DNA from: Neoalteromonas arenosi
GTDB taxonomy: Bacteria; Pseudomonadota; Gammaproteobacteria; Enterobacterales; Alteromonadaceae
Direction of reading: 5' to 3'
DNA length: 64,000 nt
Assembly (NCBI RefSeq): GCF_030362855.1
Contig: NZ_JAUCBP010000011.1
Coordinates: 62,001-126,000 of the forward strand
Shown here one piece after another: positions 62,066-64,000 of this stretch. The position numbers and the translations under genes were made by a program. Position 1 is the first letter of the stretch, and every line of letters begins with the position of its first letter. The notes beneath the pieces are model-generated. The model was not told where the DNA came from, searched no databases, and worked only from the letters and a program-made list of their open reading frames with translations.

Positions 62066-63439
62066 ATGGGTTGGTACTCGATCATTCCACCGCTAATTGC
62101 TATTGCCATCGTCTTTTGGAAAAAAGAAGTCATTATGGCTCTTCTTTTCGCAGTGCTTAGTGCGGAAGCTTTACTTCTTTTCGGTGCGGCGGATGGCTCA
62201 GTGTGGCTTAGCCCTATCAACAGCGTTGAGCGAGTTATTGAGATCATAAACAGTCCCGGCAACTCCCGCATTTTATTATTTAGTGTTCTTATTGGCGCCC
62301 TTTTAGCCTATATCCGCGACTCCGGTGGCGTTGCAGCAACGGTTAATTTTTTGGTTAATCGCGGCATTGCCAAAGGCCGTAAGCAAGTCGGCAGTTTGAC
62401 TTTTTTTACTGGTGTGGCGGTGTTTATTGAGTCTAATTTGAGCGTGCTCACGTCCGGCATTCTAGCGCGCGGTTTGTTCGATAAATTCAAAATGAGCCGA
62501 GCGCGCTTGGCCTATATTATCGATAGTACCTGTGCGCCGATTTGCATTCTTATTTTACTCAATGGCTGGGGCGCTTTCGTGTTGGGCTTACTGAGTAACT
62601 ACGAGCTCAGTATGTCACCGGCTGAAATTCTATGGGGCAGCGTACCACTTAATTTCTATGCGCTATTCACCTTAGGCATCGTGCTCTACACCATTCTTGC
62701 TGACAAAGTACACGGCCCAATGAAAGAAGAAGAGGCTGTTCTGTCAAGTACTGATACGGAATTGCAAACAGCGCCAGCCACTAAAGTGCGCTTTATGTTA
62801 GTCCCGCTGTTAGTGATGGTGGGCACTATGCCGCTGTTCATGCTGTGGACTGGCGACGGAGTATTGTCTCAGGGCAGCGGCAGTAAATCAGTACTCTACG
62901 CCACAATGTTAGGTTGTATTGCCGCGTATTTACTTCTGCTCGTGCACCGCCGCTTTACGCATCAAGAATTGGTAAAAACCGGTTTCAAAGGTATGGGGGA
63001 ACTACTACCTTTAGTGACGATTTTGTTGCTCTCACTGACACTTGGAGCAAGCCTAAAAGCCTTAGGTACCGGTGTATTTGTCGCCAGTATAGTGGGAGAA
63101 TATCTACCGCTAGTGTTGATTGTTCCGCTATTGTTTTTGGCCGGTGCAGTTATGTCGTTTACTACGGGAACCAGTTGGGGCACATTTGCTATATTAGTGC
63201 CTATTGGTGTTCCGCTGATTCAGACCTTTGGCTTGCCGCCACAGCTCGTATTAGCGGCAATTCTAGGTGGTGGTATTTTTGGTGATCACTGCTCACCCAT
63301 ATCGGATTCAACAGCAGTATCGTCGATTGCTGCTGGCTGTGATTTACTCACCCACGTGAAGACCCAACTGCCCTACGCACTGGTTGCCGGCGGCTTGAGC
63401 TTAGTGGCATTTACCATTGCCAGTGCGGTAATGATATAG
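62066..63439 (+). CDS. NhaC-family Na+-coupled transporter
   Basis: A 457-residue inner-membrane transporter with about 11-12 helices of the NhaC/Na+:H+ antiporter superfamily. The GTSWGTFAILVPIG and GDHCSPISDSTAVSS motifs near the C-terminus are family signatures. The ATG follows AAGGAAC by 6 bases, 70 bases after the amidase fusion. Relatives include Na+/H+ antiporters and the malate/lactate antiporter MleN. Since MurQ makes D-lactate, a lactate-exchange role is conceivable here; this is inference only. Confidence 0.85.
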   Translation: MGWYSIIPPLIAIAIVFWKKEVIMALLFAVLSAEALLLFGAADGSVWLSPINSVERVIEIINSPGNSRILLFSVLIGALLAYIRDSGGVAATVNFLVNRGIAKGRKQVGSLTFFTGVAVFIESNLSVLTSGILARGLFDKFKMSRARLAYIIDSTCAPICILILLNGWGAFVLGLLSNYELSMSPAEILWGSVPLNFYALFTLGIVLYTILADKVHGPMKEEEAVLSSTDTELQTAPATKVRFMLVPLLVMVGTMPLFMLWTGDGVLSQGSGSKSVLYATMLGCIAAYLLLLVHRRFTHQELVKTGFKGMGELLPLVTILLLSLTLGASLKALGTGVFVASIVGEYLPLVLIVPLLFLAGAVMSFTTGTSWGTFAILVPIGVPLIQTFGLPPQLVLAAILGGGIFGDHCSPISDSTAVSSIAAGCDLLTHVKTQLPYALVAGGLSLVAFTIASAVMI

Positions 63440-63445
63440 TTGGGT

Positions 63446-63880
63446 TTAGTGCGCAAAGAGCTGGTCGATATTGGCAAACGCTTTAAATTCTAAGGCATTG
63501 CCGCAAGGGTCGAGCAAGAACATTGTAGCTTGCTCACCGGTTTGCCCGCGGAAACGAATATAGGGCTCAATCACGAATTCTACGTCGTTGTCACGCAAGC
63601 GATTCGCAAGCGCGTGCCAGTCAGACATGCTTAGCACTACACCAAAATGCGGTACCGGCACAGCTTTACTGTCGACCGAGTTGTGGCCGCCAATCGCTGG
63701 CATTTGCTCAACTTTGTGGGTAACCAATTGATGCCCGAAGAAATTCCAATCAATCCAATGATCACTGTGTCTACCTTGTGAACAGCCTAACAATTTACCG
63801 TAAAACTGGCGACTCGCCTGTAAATCCAAAACCGGAATGGCTAGATGAAAAGGTGCAAGGGACTGTTCGGGCTTATTCAT
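63446..63880 (-). CDS. VOC-superfamily (glyoxalase-like) protein
   Basis: A 144-residue vicinal-oxygen-chelate fold protein. The N-terminal [21 protein letters not shown] (quoted as HLAIPVLD and RQFYGKLLG) and the C-terminal [12 protein letters not shown] are typical, with His12 and the terminal Glu as likely metal ligands. The substrate is not predictable. The gene is convergent with the NhaC-like gene, 6 bases apart. Confidence 0.85.
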   Translation of the reverse strand: MNKPEQSLAPFHLAIPVLDLQASRQFYGKLLGCSQGRHSDHWIDWNFFGHQLVTHKVEQMPAIGGHNSVDSKAVPVPHFGVVLSMSDWHALANRLRDNDVEFVIEPYIRFRGQTGEQATMFLLDPCGNALEFKAFANIDQLFAH

Positions 63881-63892
63881 GGCACATATTCG

Positions 63893-64000
63893 CTACTGTA
63901 AGAATTTTAAGAACTTCAGTTTCGACGCATTAAACGGTGCGTAGCGCACGTCTAGGTCAAACATAAAGCTGCGTTTCATTACTGATTTTAAATGACTGAA
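63893..64000 (-). CDS. C-terminal end of an unidentified protein (partial)
   Basis: An open frame enters from the window edge and ends with TAG at 63893-63895, giving 35 residues (…MFDLDVRYAPFNASKLKF…). It lies 12 bases before the VOC gene on the same strand, so the two may be co-transcribed. I do not recognise the family from this fragment. Confidence 0.4.
   Translation of the reverse strand, partial: FSHLKSVMKRSFMFDLDVRYAPFNASKLKFLKFLQ

Overview
The window looks like chromosomal DNA of a marine gammaproteobacterium, most likely of the order Alteromonadales or a close relative. The reasons are a six-gene Na+-translocating NADH:quinone reductase (nqr) operon, FabV as enoyl-ACP reductase, the divergent mdh/argR pair, fadBA, an Oar-like outer-membrane receptor, and many Na+-coupled transporters. 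This placement is inference from gene content. I see no rRNA, tRNA, CRISPR array, transposase or phage gene.

Layout. 1-5311 (minus): nqrABCDEF, with nqrF cut by the window edge, preceded by a roughly 450-base leader that can form short competing RNA helices. 5811-10818 (minus): fabV, a TRAP transporter (dctQ-dctM-dctP) and the FKBP isomerase fklB. 10960-15301: ppc, mdh and argR. 15413-20840: an Oar-like receptor divergent from a PhnD-like binding protein and a two-pass membrane protein, with an 11-bp inverted repeat between them. 20901-36422: housekeeping genes (udk, nupC, a 2OG-Fe oxygenase, M28 peptidase, TPR lipoprotein, fasciclin protein, ParA plus DUF6671, Sua5, PepQ, Slt, fadBA). 36589-42169: a diguanylate cyclase, then three GH17 beta-1,3-glucanase genes divergent from a GPH sugar symporter, which looks like a laminarin-oligosaccharide locus. 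42282-46077: small accessory genes.

46080-63439 is the most interesting part: a peptidoglycan and MurNAc catabolism island. It holds alr, a sodium:solute symporter, murQ, namZ (DUF1343 exo-muramidase), an M14 peptidase, an SGNH esterase, tonB, an ECF sigma factor with a membrane partner, mscS, an exported two-domain NagZ, two lipoproteins, an 820-residue fusion of an AmiD-type zinc amidase with an AmiE/beta-lactamase-like serine hydrolase, and an NhaC-family transporter. The enzymes recall the Bacillus subtilis murQ-murR-murP-amiE-nagZ-namZ operon. Here the pathway is in a Gram-negative host, with a Na+ symporter in place of the PTS and with no MurR and no MurNAc kinase in view. Proposed flow: secreted amidase, NagZ and NamZ strip wall fragments to MurNAc, GlcNAc and peptides; the symporter imports a sugar; an unlinked kinase supplies MurNAc-6P; MurQ makes GlcNAc-6P and D-lactate; the M14 peptidase and alanine racemase process peptide products. 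The two ends of the window hold partial genes (nqrF and an unidentified C-terminus).
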